This document shows, piece by piece, positions 26,901 through 39,700 of a DNA stretch of 64,000 nt. A model generated the notes under the pieces. That model was not told where the DNA came from and did not search any database. It was given only the letters and a program-made list of their open reading frames with translations. The stretch is from Sanderia malayensis. Lineage: Eukaryota > Cnidaria > Scyphozoa > Semaeostomeae > Pelagiidae. Position numbers and translations under genes: made by a program. The number at the start of each line of letters is the position of its first letter. Positions within the stretch are counted from its first letter, which is position 1. The stretch is from contig RQOL01000616.1 in assembly GCA_013076295.1 (NCBI GenBank), positions 5,546,392 through 5,610,391 of the forward strand, written 5' to 3'.

Positions 26901-27090
26901 CATCATCATCCTGGTCATCATAGCTCAAGATGCTGTCACACGAGTCTTCAGGTATGTAGGGGAAGCTCCCGGTGAGGCTTGACGCTGGTAGACTGGGCGA
27001 CTGTGAGGGAATCTTAGTGTTATCATCGGGTCGAACAAATTGGTGATCCTCAAACGTCCTTCCCTCTTCCGATGTTGCATTCCTATCCAT
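17981..27090 (-). CDS. nfat5: NFAT5-like (TonEBP) Rel-domain transcription factor
   Basis: Ten coding exons in transcript order: 27090-26811, 26308-26103, 25542-25462, 24925-24744, 24109-23919, 23722-23585, 23471-23425, 23289-19020, 18431-18361, 18127-17981. All phases close, giving 1870 residues. The Rel DNA-binding half begins at EQPEE|SYRARYESEGCRG (about 158-175, recognition loop), continues through FPTVK and CKEVKLKDN, and passes into the Ig-like IPT half (about 315-425, with AIVFKVPAYKTASIEKSVGV). These match NFAT5 rather than calcineurin-bound NFATc, and no calcineurin docking motif is evident. The N-terminus is acidic (a run of Asp near residue 65). One 4.27-kb exon encodes a Gln-rich activation region with many poly-Q tracts. 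The last two exons add an unusual helical tail. NFAT5 drives osmotic-stress transcription in animals. Three same-family MITEs sit in its introns. Confidence 0.93.
18589..18737. repeat. MITE, 'CCGCATGTAAGA' family, copy 2
   Basis: Inverted repeat in the NFAT5 intron between exons 8 and 9. The left end is acagtgaaaacccgcatata and the right end gttcttatatgtgggttgtt. The internal words ttgttaaaagacaaaaggc and cagaaatatcaacctgggg are shared with the other copies. Confidence 0.75.
21011..21195. repeat. Coding minisatellite (Met-x-Ser-Asn repeats) in NFAT5
   Basis: A 15-base unit, read on the minus strand as ATG-(GTA/GGA)-AGC-AAC-(A/AGC), is repeated about ten times. It encodes M-V/G-S-N-N/S units at the centre of the Gln-rich exon. 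The units are nearly identical at the DNA level, which implies recent expansion. The frame is kept throughout. Confidence 0.8.
21200..21570. repeat. Coding PQQxQxx heptad repeats in NFAT5
   Basis: About fifteen seven-residue units with a PQQ or QQQ core (for example PQQVQVIPQQTQSVPQQ) arise from an imperfect 21-base repeat with CAG/CAA codons. The low-complexity block extends the activation region and is likely to vary in length between alleles. Confidence 0.7.
24193..24359. repeat. MITE, 'CCGCATGTAAGA' family, copy 3
   Basis: Inverted repeat in the NFAT5 intron between exons 4 and 5. The left end is cagtaaaacgccgcatgtaa and the right end ttggatgcggggatttactg. It is more diverged inside than copies 2, 4 and 5. 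Confidence 0.65.
25933..26090. repeat. MITE, 'CCGCATGTAAGA' family, copy 4
   Basis: Inverted repeat in the NFAT5 intron between exons 2 and 3, only 12 bp from the end of exon 2. The left end is cagtaaaaatccgcatgtaa and the right end caaatgcgggattatactgt. It shares aaattgttcatccaacccat with copy 5 nearly exactly. Confidence 0.75.
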
Positions 27091-29152
27091 GAACAGTTTT
27101 AGATCAACTCGAACTCACGTCAACTATCGTTTATTTGTACACCAATGCAAGTTGAAAACGTATGCCATAAATGGGCAGCTATCCAATCGTTTCACCGCTA
27201 AATATGACTTCACGCTCTAATTTAGCTCTAATTTCCAATAAATTCTTTATGTTGATTTCTTCACTCTTTCCAAATTATCTGATGCACAGTTATGTTCATC
27301 CCATCATGCCAAAGAGCATCAAATCTAAAAATGAAAGTATTAGATTAAGACTTTAAGACTTTAGGACAGGGAGAAAGTTTAAAACTAGGGACGATTTAGA
27401 CATATTGAGAACAATAGCTGGTGACAGGGACAAGTGGAAAAAAATTTCTAAAGTAATTTGGAGCGTTGCATGAGGCAAAGAGTGTACGCATGCACATGCA
27501 CTGCGAGCCGGATATGCTATATTATTATTATTATTATTATTATTATTACAGGGAGAAAATGTCATTGCCGATCCCAAACGCATACATATCCTGTTTTCTT
27601 TAAACGATATCTGCACCATCAATAAACGTGTATTTGTACAGTCTGTAGTCTAACGAAACGATGATATATACCACAGTCTATTATGTCGTGAGAAGAAATT
27701 TATTTATTGTCTACATTGCAAAACAAAACGGCAGATAGCAAACCTCAAAACACGATAGAAAAAAGATAATGAGATTCACTAAGCCAATTTTAATAATTCA
27801 AATAACATAGTTCAGGGTATTTTTTATGCAATTTGCGCTGAAATTTTGACGGGAATTTGGCATTTTCCAAATACCAGGGTTTACTTGTATATTGACAAAC
27901 AAATACATGTTGGCCTAATGAATAAAATGACATGTTTTTCTGTTAATTTTTAACAGGACCATCTGCTCAATAATATAGACAGCAATTTCTTGAGATATCT
28001 GATCCAGTGCAATTTATCCTCAGAAATCAATCTTTTGAGAATATTTGAATTAGGCCTTGAGTTTTCTCTGCAAATTGCAAGATCTAATCTTGGCATGGGA
28101 AATTTAAAACAAAAATATTCAAATCATCCAGACTGTCTAGCATTTGAGATTTATTGAATTTTAAAATCATGAAAATTTTATCAAATAAACCAGTCAGAAA
28201 AACTAGCCAAAACAATTAGCAAGGAACAGAAAGACAATGGTGCACAGCATATAAATAAAATTGTATAGCAAGATTAGCAGGTAGAACACACATCCAGAAA
28301 CAAAAAACATAATAATATTCTGCCTAAAAACACCTAGCACTAGCAATGTGTTTGACACAATATTAAATAAACAGGCAAATGAAATATGGATAGGTCCACA
28401 GAACCTGGTCGAAAGGTTCTGTAAAGATATTGTTTTCAAAAGACATTTTCAAAAGACAAAAAAGCCATTGGTGATTAACAAAATATCTTTTAATAGGCAG
28501 TGGAGAAGATTGAGCAAGGCCTTTGATAGCGTATTTACCCAAAATAATTCAATTAAAGAGTTTATTATTTCTCGTTGTAAATACAGGAAGTCTCAAGACT
28601 TTGAAATCCTTTTGAAATCTTAATGCAGAATTCTTCTAATTATTTTTACCAATTATTTTCTGAATTTTCTGTAGGTAACACAAATATGTTGCACATATAA
28701 AAATGAGTTATAATTATAAATAGAGTTAAAAACAAGGTGATTACAGTGGGTGGCAAAATAGCATGATCAGTTCTATTGTAAAGAGGCAATGTTTGAGCTG
28801 AGAAATAAGTTTTACCAATTTGGGAGACGAAAACAATTCTTATGTCATGGATATTAGTTTCAAATTCATTGAAAATAAAAGAATTACATTTTCCTAAGGA
28901 TTATCAAAGTTTGTAAACATGACTTATTGTTAGTTATCATTGCAGATGTTGCTCTGAAGAAATACAGTTAGGGGAGACATGGAAATCTCAGTTTTTGTCA
29001 CATGCTTCAACTTTAGTGGGATGGGTTTTATTTTATTACTAAATTTTCACCACAAAATTCCATTTTGTGGAATGCAATTTAAAGCTTATTGCACATTATT
29101 GCTTGCTGATAAAATTTTTAAGATTAATGTATGATATGCAATCATCTTCCTT
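27091..29152. other. 5' flank of NFAT5 and intergenic DNA
   Basis: No coding exon recognised. An ATT microsatellite of about 11 units occupies 27517-27549. The promoter and any untranslated first exon of the NFAT5-like gene should lie here, but I see no clear TATA or initiator. The remainder is AT-rich and featureless. Confidence 0.5.
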
Positions 29153-29161
29153 CATGTTATT

Positions 29162-30897
29162 ACTTTCATGTCCCTGGAACCAGATTCAGATTCAGATTCA
29201 GAATTAGATTCAGATTCGACAATAACCAACAATTGATTGTCCATAAATCTTTGAGTTGTAAATATTAAAATACCAAACCTGAATTATAGCCACCCCAATG
29301 CAATTACCTGTATTTTGAAGATTTTTCGAAAATTTGTCAGACAGGGGGTTCGTCTATAATTCAACTCATACAAGCAACTGCGGAAATTTTAGGCCAAGCC
29401 ACTCTTCTGTAAATCTGCCTGAAACAATTCGTAAAACAAATTTTCGTCTTTCAAACCTGAATTATAGCCATCCCAATGCAATTTCCTGTATTTTGAACAT
29501 TTTTCGAAAATTTTTCAGCCAGGGGGTTCGTCTATAATTCAACTCATACAAGCAACTGCGGAAATTTTAGGCCAAGCCACTCTTCTGTAAATCTGTCTCA
29601 AACAACTCATAAAATATATTTCCGTCTTTCAAACCTGAATTATAGCCATCCCAATGCAATTATCTGTATTTTGAAGATTTTTAAAAAATTTTTCAGGCAG
29701 GGGGTTCGTCTATAATTTGACTCATAGAGGCAAGTGCCTGGTTCTGGGCCCCGGACTCTTATGCTATTCTCACTGAGGGCACATTCGTTCAAACGAGAAC
29801 TAAGATCATTTGACCACTCTTATATCCCTGCAGCGTCCACAGGGATACAGGGGGGGTCCCAATTAGCGGGGGGGGGGGGGTTAGATTTTTGTTGATTTTC
29901 ATGACTAAATTTTTATCTTATTTTGTCTATGCAAGACTGGTATCTATTTATTTTGTGATTTTGAATACTCTGATATGAATTTTCAATACGCGTCACTCAT
30001 GCGAAGTTGAAAAATTTAATAAGCGGGGGGTCCTAATAAGAACAGGTGGGGGGTTGGAAAAATTTTCAAAAATAAATTAGCGGGGGGGGAACGGCAATTA
30101 GGCACCTGAGAGTACAATGGTGACTTGAGACTTGTATTCTATACCTGTTACTTGTATGAGTTGAATTATAGACGAACCTCCTGGCTGAAAAATTTTCAAA
30201 AAATGCTCAAAATACAGGTAATTGCACTGGGATGGCTATAATTCGGGTTTGAAAGACGAAAATATATTTTATGAGTTGTTTGAGCCATACTAACAGAAGA
30301 GTGGCTTGGCCTAAAATTTCCGTAGTTGTTTGTATGAGTTGAATTATAGACGAACCCCCTGGTTGAAAAATTTTCAAAAAATGTTCAAAATACAGGTAAT
30401 TGCACTGGGATGGCTATAATTTGGGTTTGAAAGACGAAAATATATTTTATGAGTTGTTTGAGACAGATTTACAGAAGAGTGGCTTGGCCTAAAATTTCCG
30501 TAGTTGTTTGTATGAGTTGAATTATAGACGAACCCCCTGGTTGAAAAATTTTCAAAAAATGTTCAAAATACAGGAAATTGCATTGGGATGGCTATAATTT
30601 GGGTTTGAAAGACGAAGATTTGTTTTACGAATTGTTTCAGGCAGATTTACACCAGAGTGGCTTGGCCTAAAATTTCCGCAGTTGCTTGTATGAGTTGAAT
30701 TATAGACGAACCCCCTGTCTGACAAATTTTCGAAAAATCTTCAAAATACAGGTAATTGCATTGGGGTGGCTATAATTCAGGTTTGGTATTTTAATATTTA
30801 CAACTCAAAGATTTATGGACAATCAATTGTTGGTTATTGTCGAATCTGAATCTAATTCTGAATCTGAATCTGAATCTGGTTCCAGGGACATGAAAGT
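29162..30897. mobile_element. Foldback transposon with tandem-unit inverted arms
   Basis: A 1.74-kb element bounded by the 9-bp direct repeat catgttatt (29153-29161 and 30898-30906). The ends are inverted copies: actttcatgtccctggaacc on the left, ggttccagggacatgaaagt on the right. Then come a short GATTCA array, the same ~90-bp unique sequence, and tandem units of about 178 bp. The left arm has units starting near 29275, 29453 and 29631. The right arm has inverted units around 30236, 30415, 30594 and 30771. The centre (about 29740-30150) is unpaired and has several poly-G runs. There is no transposase frame. Long inverted arms of tandem repeats plus a 9-bp duplication resemble Drosophila FB elements or Mutator-like foldback elements. 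Confidence 0.88.
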
Positions 30898-30906
30898 CAT
30901 GTTATT

Positions 30907-33764
30907 TACCCTTGATATAACATATAGTGGGAGTTGTAGATGTGTTTATAAACACTTTATTAATGTTTTATTAACACAACCCTAGCAATTTTTCTAAGAT
31001 AAATCGCATCATATTTCGAAAGATTTAAGATTTAGCGACATCTCGGTTCAGACAATACGCCCTAATCCTTGTATAAAGTTGTAGTCTTCGCAGTGGTGGA
31101 AAACATTGTGCAATTACGTCTGGATTCATGTTTGGCCTAGCCACTAGAAGGGTATTCAAATGAAATCGATCTTTCTCAACAGCGGGTAGGTGTATTGGCT
31201 TAATGAAACAATTAACGTGCTTATAACATGCTTGAGTTTGGCTTTTGTAAAAAAACTCTGACATTTTGTGTAAAAATTGGGTTCAACAACAAGAATATTT
31301 ACTGACAATAACCTCTGGAGAAGGTTGGTGAAACATATCAAAAACACGTGAACTCAGATAATGTAAAAATAAAGGTGGAGACCAGCTATCTATTTTTGAG
31401 ACAATGAAATCCCTTTGATAACCTCGGTAAATATATCACTAACCTTGAGGTGATATCTTCTTTGCAATATTTGAATGTTAGCGCATTTTATTCCGATAAA
31501 TGATTGAACTTGTGCAATCAAACATTGTAAATTTATCCATATTGTTCCGAAACAGTACAAGGGCAAGGCGCATCGCGCATTTAACTTGATTTGCATCTCA
31601 AAAGACTGGGCCGAGGTCATAGGGCGTCCAAAAATTAAAACCTCCTGGCAAGGCAAAAATTTTGTGTCATTTATTTTTGCTTGTCACCATTTCATTCACT
31701 TTTTCCTATTTATCAACAACAGGTATAACTTTATTTGAAAAACACTCCGATTATTAACAAATTGCAAAGCATATGAATTGTAGTGTTTTTGGATTCAAAA
31801 ATTGTAAACACGAATTGCACTTCCTAGTCACCAAATTCCTTGGCCACTTGGCAAAGATTGTTATTGTTACAAACCAATCGAGGTTGGGGACAAATGCTCG
31901 GAGGCAAACAAAACAGTAGTTTTAATACTACATTACATAACATAAGAACATTACATAAGTGTCATCTGTACTTTGCCAGAGGTACCATTTGCAAAAGCAA
32001 TCCAGCTGCCTTGTATAATATAATTAGACAGCTCTTGGCTTTGGTGTTAATATTTTTACAATTACATGCATTATGCAGTAGCTTGAAAAAATGTTTTGCA
32101 TTTTACAGACGAACAACACAGAAGAGCCATGTGGTTTTCCTTTCCATTTTATTCTTATGAGATTGCATTTACGAAAACGAGTTCAAAATTGTGTAAAATC
32201 AAATTATAATCGCATAAAACAAAACATAAACACAAAACAGTGAATGAAGAGAGCGAAAAAGGCTCAAGAATAAATCCATAAGAATATATTTAGTAATTTA
32301 CTTATGTGCCAGTTAAGTAAAAAAATATTACGGCTTCAACAACATTCGAAACTGGTGCTGGCTGAGAATTGCAATCTAAATCTATGTTCTACTGCACGTT
32401 ACAATTATTAATATCACCACTACCACACGTATCTAAATACTTCTTCAAGTGCAACAGCTAATAATTGAACATACCCAACAAGCTAGCGCTTACATACAAA
32501 ATTGGATAAAAATAAAAACATTGCTTAAACACTCGTTACATTCTGCATACGTAATAACAATACAGTACAATTCAAATGAAGTTGAGAAGTAAACACTGAA
32601 AAACCTGCGCTGATATCAGTGAGTAAAGATCGCAGGTGAATCATAAAAACATATAATATATACACAACATCTGACAAAACACAAAACAATAAAACAACAC
32701 ATGATAGATCATCTACTTACTACGGTGGGATAAAATTACGATAACGCATGCCTCGAGTGTGTCATGCTTAATAGATATCCGAAATCACGCGCAAATAATA
32801 CTACATTTAACAATTTTCATATCAACCATTCAAAACTAACAACATCATTTGAACTAATGATCACTTCATGACAACTGTCTACGTCACGACAATAACTGTC
32901 TACTTTCTAAGACCTTGATCAGAAAGAAATGCATGCTGGAATTAAAGGAGTACACAATTGCATGAATCAAGTAGTTAAAAAGCAGGTTCCGTTACGTAGA
33001 AGATTCTGGCTCACGAGGCAGTTTCAAGCAACTGTCTGACTTAGTGCTCATCTATAACCCACTAGTTTAAACAGAATTTGACATTTAACTAATAGCACAG
33101 CACTCCACAAAACCAACTGCTCCAGAACACTCCATTGCTTGAGCAGAACGGTTGCATAAACAAAGCTTCACGACAAAGCCAATCATCACAAGTCTTAAAA
33201 TCAAAATAAACCACTTCACCGACATAGAAATGATCACAGATGGCTAATTAATGTTTCTGATCAATAATTTACGATCCTCTATATTCACGTAGCTTATTCA
33301 ACAATGTCCAGAAGATGAATGCGAGAAGAAATCTCATACCGCTATCCTTCTTAATGTTGCATTTATTTCTATCTTTGGATCCATAAGTTTGTTATTATCC
33401 AGGCATATAAACCACGAAAGCCCACCGAACTGTGAGCGGCAACTTGAAAAGCAAGCAAGCTTCGTGGCAGGTGCAAAAACATTACTGCTGTAAAGCTTTA
33501 TCTCGGTGACATTCTAGTAAACGCAGTACCATGGTTGCACCATCAACGCATCATATATTATCATAGCATCTAGAACATAGTAGAGATTGTGTTACCGTGA
33601 TTCCTGTATGTCTCTTCATACTCCACGCCTCCAAACAGTGCAGATCAATGTAGGCAGTATATTTCAATGACAGTAGTAGCAGTATTAGTCATAGTAGTAG
33701 TGGTATTCATATTAGCAGTAGTAACAGTAAGAGCATCAAAGCTTCTGCTTGTGTACACACATTC
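30907..33764. other. 3' flank and probable 3' UTR of the MITF/TFE gene
   Basis: No coding exon recognised in about 2.9 kb. The MITF/TFE stop codon is at 33765-33767 on the minus strand, so the upper part should be its 3' UTR. I cannot place the polyadenylation site. Confidence 0.45.
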
Positions 33765-36700
33765 TCAATCATCTTCCATGTCTTCACTGTGTATCGAGCT
33801 CAATTGTGAAATCTCGTCCGTGCTCTGTGGACTTGCCTCCATGGCCGAGCTCACCGACTGCCTCGGCGAGCTGAGATTGCTGCTGGGGGCTTCTGTGCTT
33901 CCTGCCGTAGTGTTCAGTAGAATGTTTGCCAGTTGCAGACCAGAAACACCCTTGAAATTCGACTCCAAATTTGGCGTTGGCAGCTCGGTTGCAATTCCAG
34001 AAGCTCGCAGGATAAGTTCGAGTTCCTGTGGAACGAACGAGGATAATTTAGTGCATTTTCATGGAAATACGAAAATAAAACATTCCAAACGCCGTAATGG
34101 TTATGATATTGAGAACACAAGGATTTATTGACATGACTTTAAATTAAAGCTAAGGCAGAGAAATTTCATGTCATTTTCTCAATCTCGTTACGTCCTGCCT
34201 TTGGACGTAACTGTGAGATTATTTCACCATCCGACTTTTAAAAGCATAACGTATATAGCAGCCCCCGTTATGGGTATATGCAAGGTATGATTAAACAACA
34301 GCCAAAACTGTGTGGCTTCAGGGGGGACATACTATCAAACAAATAGCTGATAATTAATAAACATACCTGTACTCGCAGTGTGAGCTTCTTGTTGGATTCT
34401 TCTAATCCTCTTTTTTGACTTTCAATATATCTAAGTCGTTCTTTTTCTTTTCTTAGCCTCTTGATGTAATCAACGGATGATTTGAGAATTGTACCTTTGT
34501 TCTGCTTCGTGTCACTGAGAGAGAGACGATAAAAGACCAAACGTGAAAACTTCGCCGCAATTATGATCAAGCAGAGAATGGTAATATGTCATTCAACCAC
34601 CGATGGCCCAATTAATTCAGCAATGCAACCCCTCAAGACGATTACTCGAATGCAACCCCTGAAGACGATCAACCCTTCAAGCAATGCAACCCCTCAAGAC
34701 GATTACTCAAGCTGATAGATAATGATGAATCACTTGGCTGATCAATTAATCAACCAATTAATCAGTTAATCAATAAACCAGTCAATTAATCAATCAATAA
34801 GAAGTTTATTAACAAGCGTCACCTGTCAGACCTTGGAATCAATGCACCAAGCTCGCGAATTCTGTCGTTGATATTATATCTTCTTCTCCTTTCAACTGTT
34901 AAAGGATAAAATCATTATAAACATGCCACATTTCTACAAAAATCTGAATAAATAAACTATACCGTAGCTAAGTCCTCGATTAAGCCCCCGGGGGCTTATT
35001 TGGCAAAAAATATTTTAAGGTGGGGCACTTATTTGAGGGGGGCTTATTCGAGGGTGGGGGCTTAATCGAGGATTTACGGTAATAGAGAATAACAGGATCA
35101 CAACCAAGCCAAGCTAAGTGAAGAAAAGTGAGTTGAAGGGAAATTAAACCATCGATACTAAGCCCAAGCTTTGCTAATCTCCTCAAGCAATTAAATATGT
35201 TTTGTTTCTTTAACTAAGCAGCTTTACTTACTCATATTGTGGTTGTCTTTCTTTTGCCTATCCTTGGTGAACATTGTTGTATCACAGGGACTAGTGGGCA
35301 CTGAAAACAAAAGCAATGAGATTACTAAAAGTGAGGTTTCCCTACTATTGTAGAATTATATGTACATGACAAATTGCCAACATGGAATAGGATACCGATA
35401 GGACATAACAATAGGATAATGCGTTAAGCAGTAATGATCTAACCAACATTGTGCTATCACACTAGGGCCTGTATTAAAAGACAGCATCATGATAGTACCG
35501 TCCACTAAAACTGGGCTCTACGACTAGGATGATGCGTTAAGCAGTAATGATCTAACCAACATTGTGCTATCACACTGGGGCCTAATATCATGACAGTATC
35601 ATGATACTATTTAAAACAGTATCATGATACTGTTTCAACGGACTTGACTGATGCAATATCTTGGCAAGGCAAGCCTTTGTTTTGATGATCATAATGATAA
35701 TTAATAATGAATTTAGTGTGCACATAGAATTACCTTCTTGTTTGACTGTCGCAGGACAAGAGGCCGATACTTGATGGGGCATTTGCTATTGAAACAAATA
35801 TATGATAATCATTATATATAATAGCACGAAGTAATATAATGACATGAAGTAATATTTTAACATCAAGCGGCTAGCACACGAAGCGTAACACAGTCAACCA
35901 ATAATAAAGCAGCGAGTGAATGGAGATAACGAGACTTAAAGTAATATGAATAAAAATGTGATGGATACGTACATTATCAAACTGTTGTTCAGTGCTCATG
36001 TCAGGAGCATAAAGGTCCATTAATCCCGTATTGGTAGGCAACTGAAAATAAATACATATTTAGCATTATTTGAAAGTTAATAAGCATTGTAACATCTCAA
36101 GCAACCAAATACGTAAAGATTGGATTGACACGGACCAATTATCAATTCTTTGCTATACGTAAAAGAGCGTATTCTTACCGTAGTTGGAAATGGATTGCAT
36201 TCGTTAAACATATCTTCATTTACTGTGTTCAAAGTTCTACAGAGACAAATACAAAAACTAGAATACAACCTGAATACATGTATTCAAACATTGCTTTTGA
36301 ATGGTGGATGAAGGGGATTAAGGACAGTAGCATAAATTTGTTAATGATAAATCAAAGAAAACATACCCAAAGAAATCGTCTATGAGGCTGTCATACTAAA
36401 AAACGAAACAAACACTTTTTAAACACAACTCTCGCTATGAGCAACCAACGGATTACTAGAAAAAAACTGCCTCGAAACCCGAGCTTTGTAGAAAATGATA
36501 TGCAGAGTTATCTGGGCCATCAAGGCATAAAGTGTGGCTTTTACTAGCCAGCTACATATATACACATACACCACCTACGCACCTCACTACCAGCACTTGC
36601 AGTTGCAGAATCCGTGATATCTGGACTGGCAGCATTCAATCTGATGTTGTTGAAATAGAAAGAATCTTGATTGGTAGTATCGAGTGGTAAAGCAGGGCCA

Positions 36701-39700
36701 GGGTTTAGTCTTTGCTTCGTATTCAAGTACTCTTTCAGTTGCTTCTTTTGTTGTTGCTTCAGGTGATACGAGGTTGGGTTCTCTAGCTTTGTTGTGACCT
36801 AAGTGAGAAACGGATAATTCTATCATGTAATCAGATTTGAAGACAAAACTCTTCACCTAGTTAGTCAGAAAACAGTGCTTGCCATACTGATATGTGGACA
36901 CAAGAGAGACTTCTACAAACATCTGATACACAGCCAGACCATTGAAGCTGACAAAAAGATCAGCAACAACTGAGTGTGCCAAGCGAGTATCGACTTGTTC
37001 ATCGTGGCTGCGCACCTTTAGCAATACAGATCTATAACCACGTAGACACTAGTAGCAGAGTGGGTGGGTGGCTGAACACCAGAAGACAGATATCAAACAA
37101 TGGTCACAATGATATATATACATATTATTAAAAAATCAAACACTTCACAGTTTGTTGAGTTTCGAACCAAAGGTTCGTGATCCACCACAAGACAGCCTGC
37201 GACAAGTTCATAATCCCAATCACTGCTCTAACAGATTTATCCCATCGCCCGAAGCAACGGCAGTAAAGCATCATCTTCAAGGTTTCATCGATCGATAAAA
37301 ATCTGCAGAACGTGATATAAAACAAGGTATGACCCCCGGCGGGAATCGATCTACTTGACTTGATCACAATGGGTTGACACAGAAACTGGCATAAAACCAG
37401 GGGGTAAATGCAAGGGTTTCTGGTGACAGAATTGACACGTCTTGCAACCTCGACAAATAAAGTCATAAGAATGCAAGCGGAATCCTCAATTGTGGTCATT
37501 CTGTCGCGACTTGATACGACTTCGTGCCATTGTGAAGAAAAAACTAGCGAAGCTGTCAAACTGGAGAAAACATGCTATTGAATTATTATCTTCTCGCGTA
37601 CTGTTCTAGCCTCACAGGCTAGAATCAACACTAGCCTGACTTATTACATTAGAATCAATGCTGCTCCGTTCTAGAGAGGTAACTGTTGCATAGAGGTGCC
37701 CCGGGACGGGAGGTTCCACTGTATACTTTGCACACATCACAAAGAGACATAACAAAGAGTCACAAACGCCTCTCAGCAAACCACTGTGTTGCTGAGCAAA
37801 ACCCAGAAAGCGTCAAAAGGATGTTGTTGTTTCGAAAGGCAGGAAACAATTTCTTGGAAAGACGCAAACTCCATAGGGGGCATGACGATCCGAACAAAAA
37901 TAAATTATAATACAATAATCGATATGTTTGTTTTTTAACATATAAATCATTATGGTTGGAAAAAAACTAAGAAACAGACCGGTGAACAGTTTCACACAAT
38001 GGATGATGTGACATTAGAATATGAAGAAAAAGAAACAATAGTTGGATCTGAATTCAGCTCAGATCTTTAATCTGCATCAGAAAGTTTATTGAAAAATAAA
38101 CCTGTTTATTTATTACCTTTCTTGATCTCTTTGGAAGAGCAACAACCGCTTGTTTACCGATATCCTTCGTCTTAGTTGGCATTCTGCTCTTAACGAGCAA
38201 AACGACAATTGCCCAAGACTCTTGTGGACACAGTTCAACTCGGCAATAACAAAATAAATAAATATGATAAGAAATTATCTCGATACGGCCGCTGCAAACG
38301 TGTTCAGCTGTGTTGTCCAACGAAAGAAGGAGCTCGCGTTATGGCCAAACACGACGAAAACGATCCCTGAACTGATACAGAAAGCCCCAATGGCATGTAT
38401 GGATTAACAAAAGCCATTCATTTTGCACACTTGCGATACAAATAATGACCAAACAGAGCAGAGTTGAAATGAAATAAGATCAACGTTGTGGGCAGAGAAA
38501 GAAGCACAGAAAGGGAAAAGGGAGAGACCCGGCATTTTTCATCACACATCAAGCTGTGCCAATGAAATGTCGTGTTGACACCCCGACACAATCGCAGCTG
38601 AGATTCTGGTTTTCACGTTTTTACGAAATAGCCAATCCACCCACGCCGGCAAGCCAACACGCACGACAATAAAACAAACAAAGAACCAACAAACAAATTA
38701 ACACCGAAATGATTTATAAGTGCACATGAAAACGTGAAAGAGATACAAACAACATTGTTATACACCCGTAAAGAAGACCAGCAATAAATTCAAAATGCAA
38801 TGTGATGAGAATATCGGCCCTGTTCCCATCGAAACAAAGAAGGGGGGTTGTGAGAAATATGATAATTCTATTCTGCGACCTATGTTCAGCACCCACAAAG
38901 ACAAAACTCTGTCACCCGGAACAGTGTCGACTATTCAAGCCGGGACGGGCCTGGACACGCCAAAAAAGCTGTGTCAAGTTCCATTTCTTCCCGACTCACT
39001 GACGCGATGAGATGAAACAATACAACACTGTGACGTAGTCGACCCCAGACCTCTGAATAACCTGGTCTCAAGAATCTTCGACAGAACGATTCTAAAACTC
39101 CATCTACATTCAATGCGACATGAAAAGACTTCGAATAATGTCGGAAAAATGTGGAAAAAATCTTTTATTAATGGAATTAAATCGGTGTGTTGCGATAGAG
39201 AATCTCGGGGCTTGGACTGCATATCCTCAAGGATTAACTGCCTCAATGCGAATGTCAAAACATGTAGCCAGTATTTAACAGCAACAGGATTTGTCACGGC
39301 ATGTTAAAGCATGCTCATTCATCGACAAACATGAATATATCTCCAGAACACCCATATATGCGACTATTGTCACGAAACTATTTCCACGAAAAGCTCGATA
39401 GAAAGGGGGGGCACGTGTTGTTCTTTTAATTACTCATTTGGGATTTTTACTCACACTGAAAAGCTGAGCAAAGTTCTGCCAGTGATTTAACAACTTTTAA
39501 GGAATTCAGACGCTCGAAATTCTTCAAAAAGATTCAATGAATTCTAAAGAACTCTCACTTGAACATGAACATACCGTAAATGACGAAATTAGCGCCCCGG
39601 ACGATTATTTAAAAATAACAGTTTAAAGGGAGCGATAATTCAGCACGGGCGGTTAATTCAGCAGGGGCGCTTGTTATTTTGCTCACACCATGTAAGGGAG

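Noticed and set aside
28203..28623. Overlapping hydrophobic and basic open frames on both strands
   Set aside because: AT-driven chance frames with no homology, no splice context and no coding composition.
29750..30100. Poly-G runs in the centre of the foldback element as a possible separate insertion
   Set aside because: No inverted ends or target duplication around the central segment; treated as the element's loop.
37128..37559. A 143-residue open frame on the minus strand within the MITF intron
   Set aside because: No recognisable domain, no plausible splice joins and composition like the surrounding intron.
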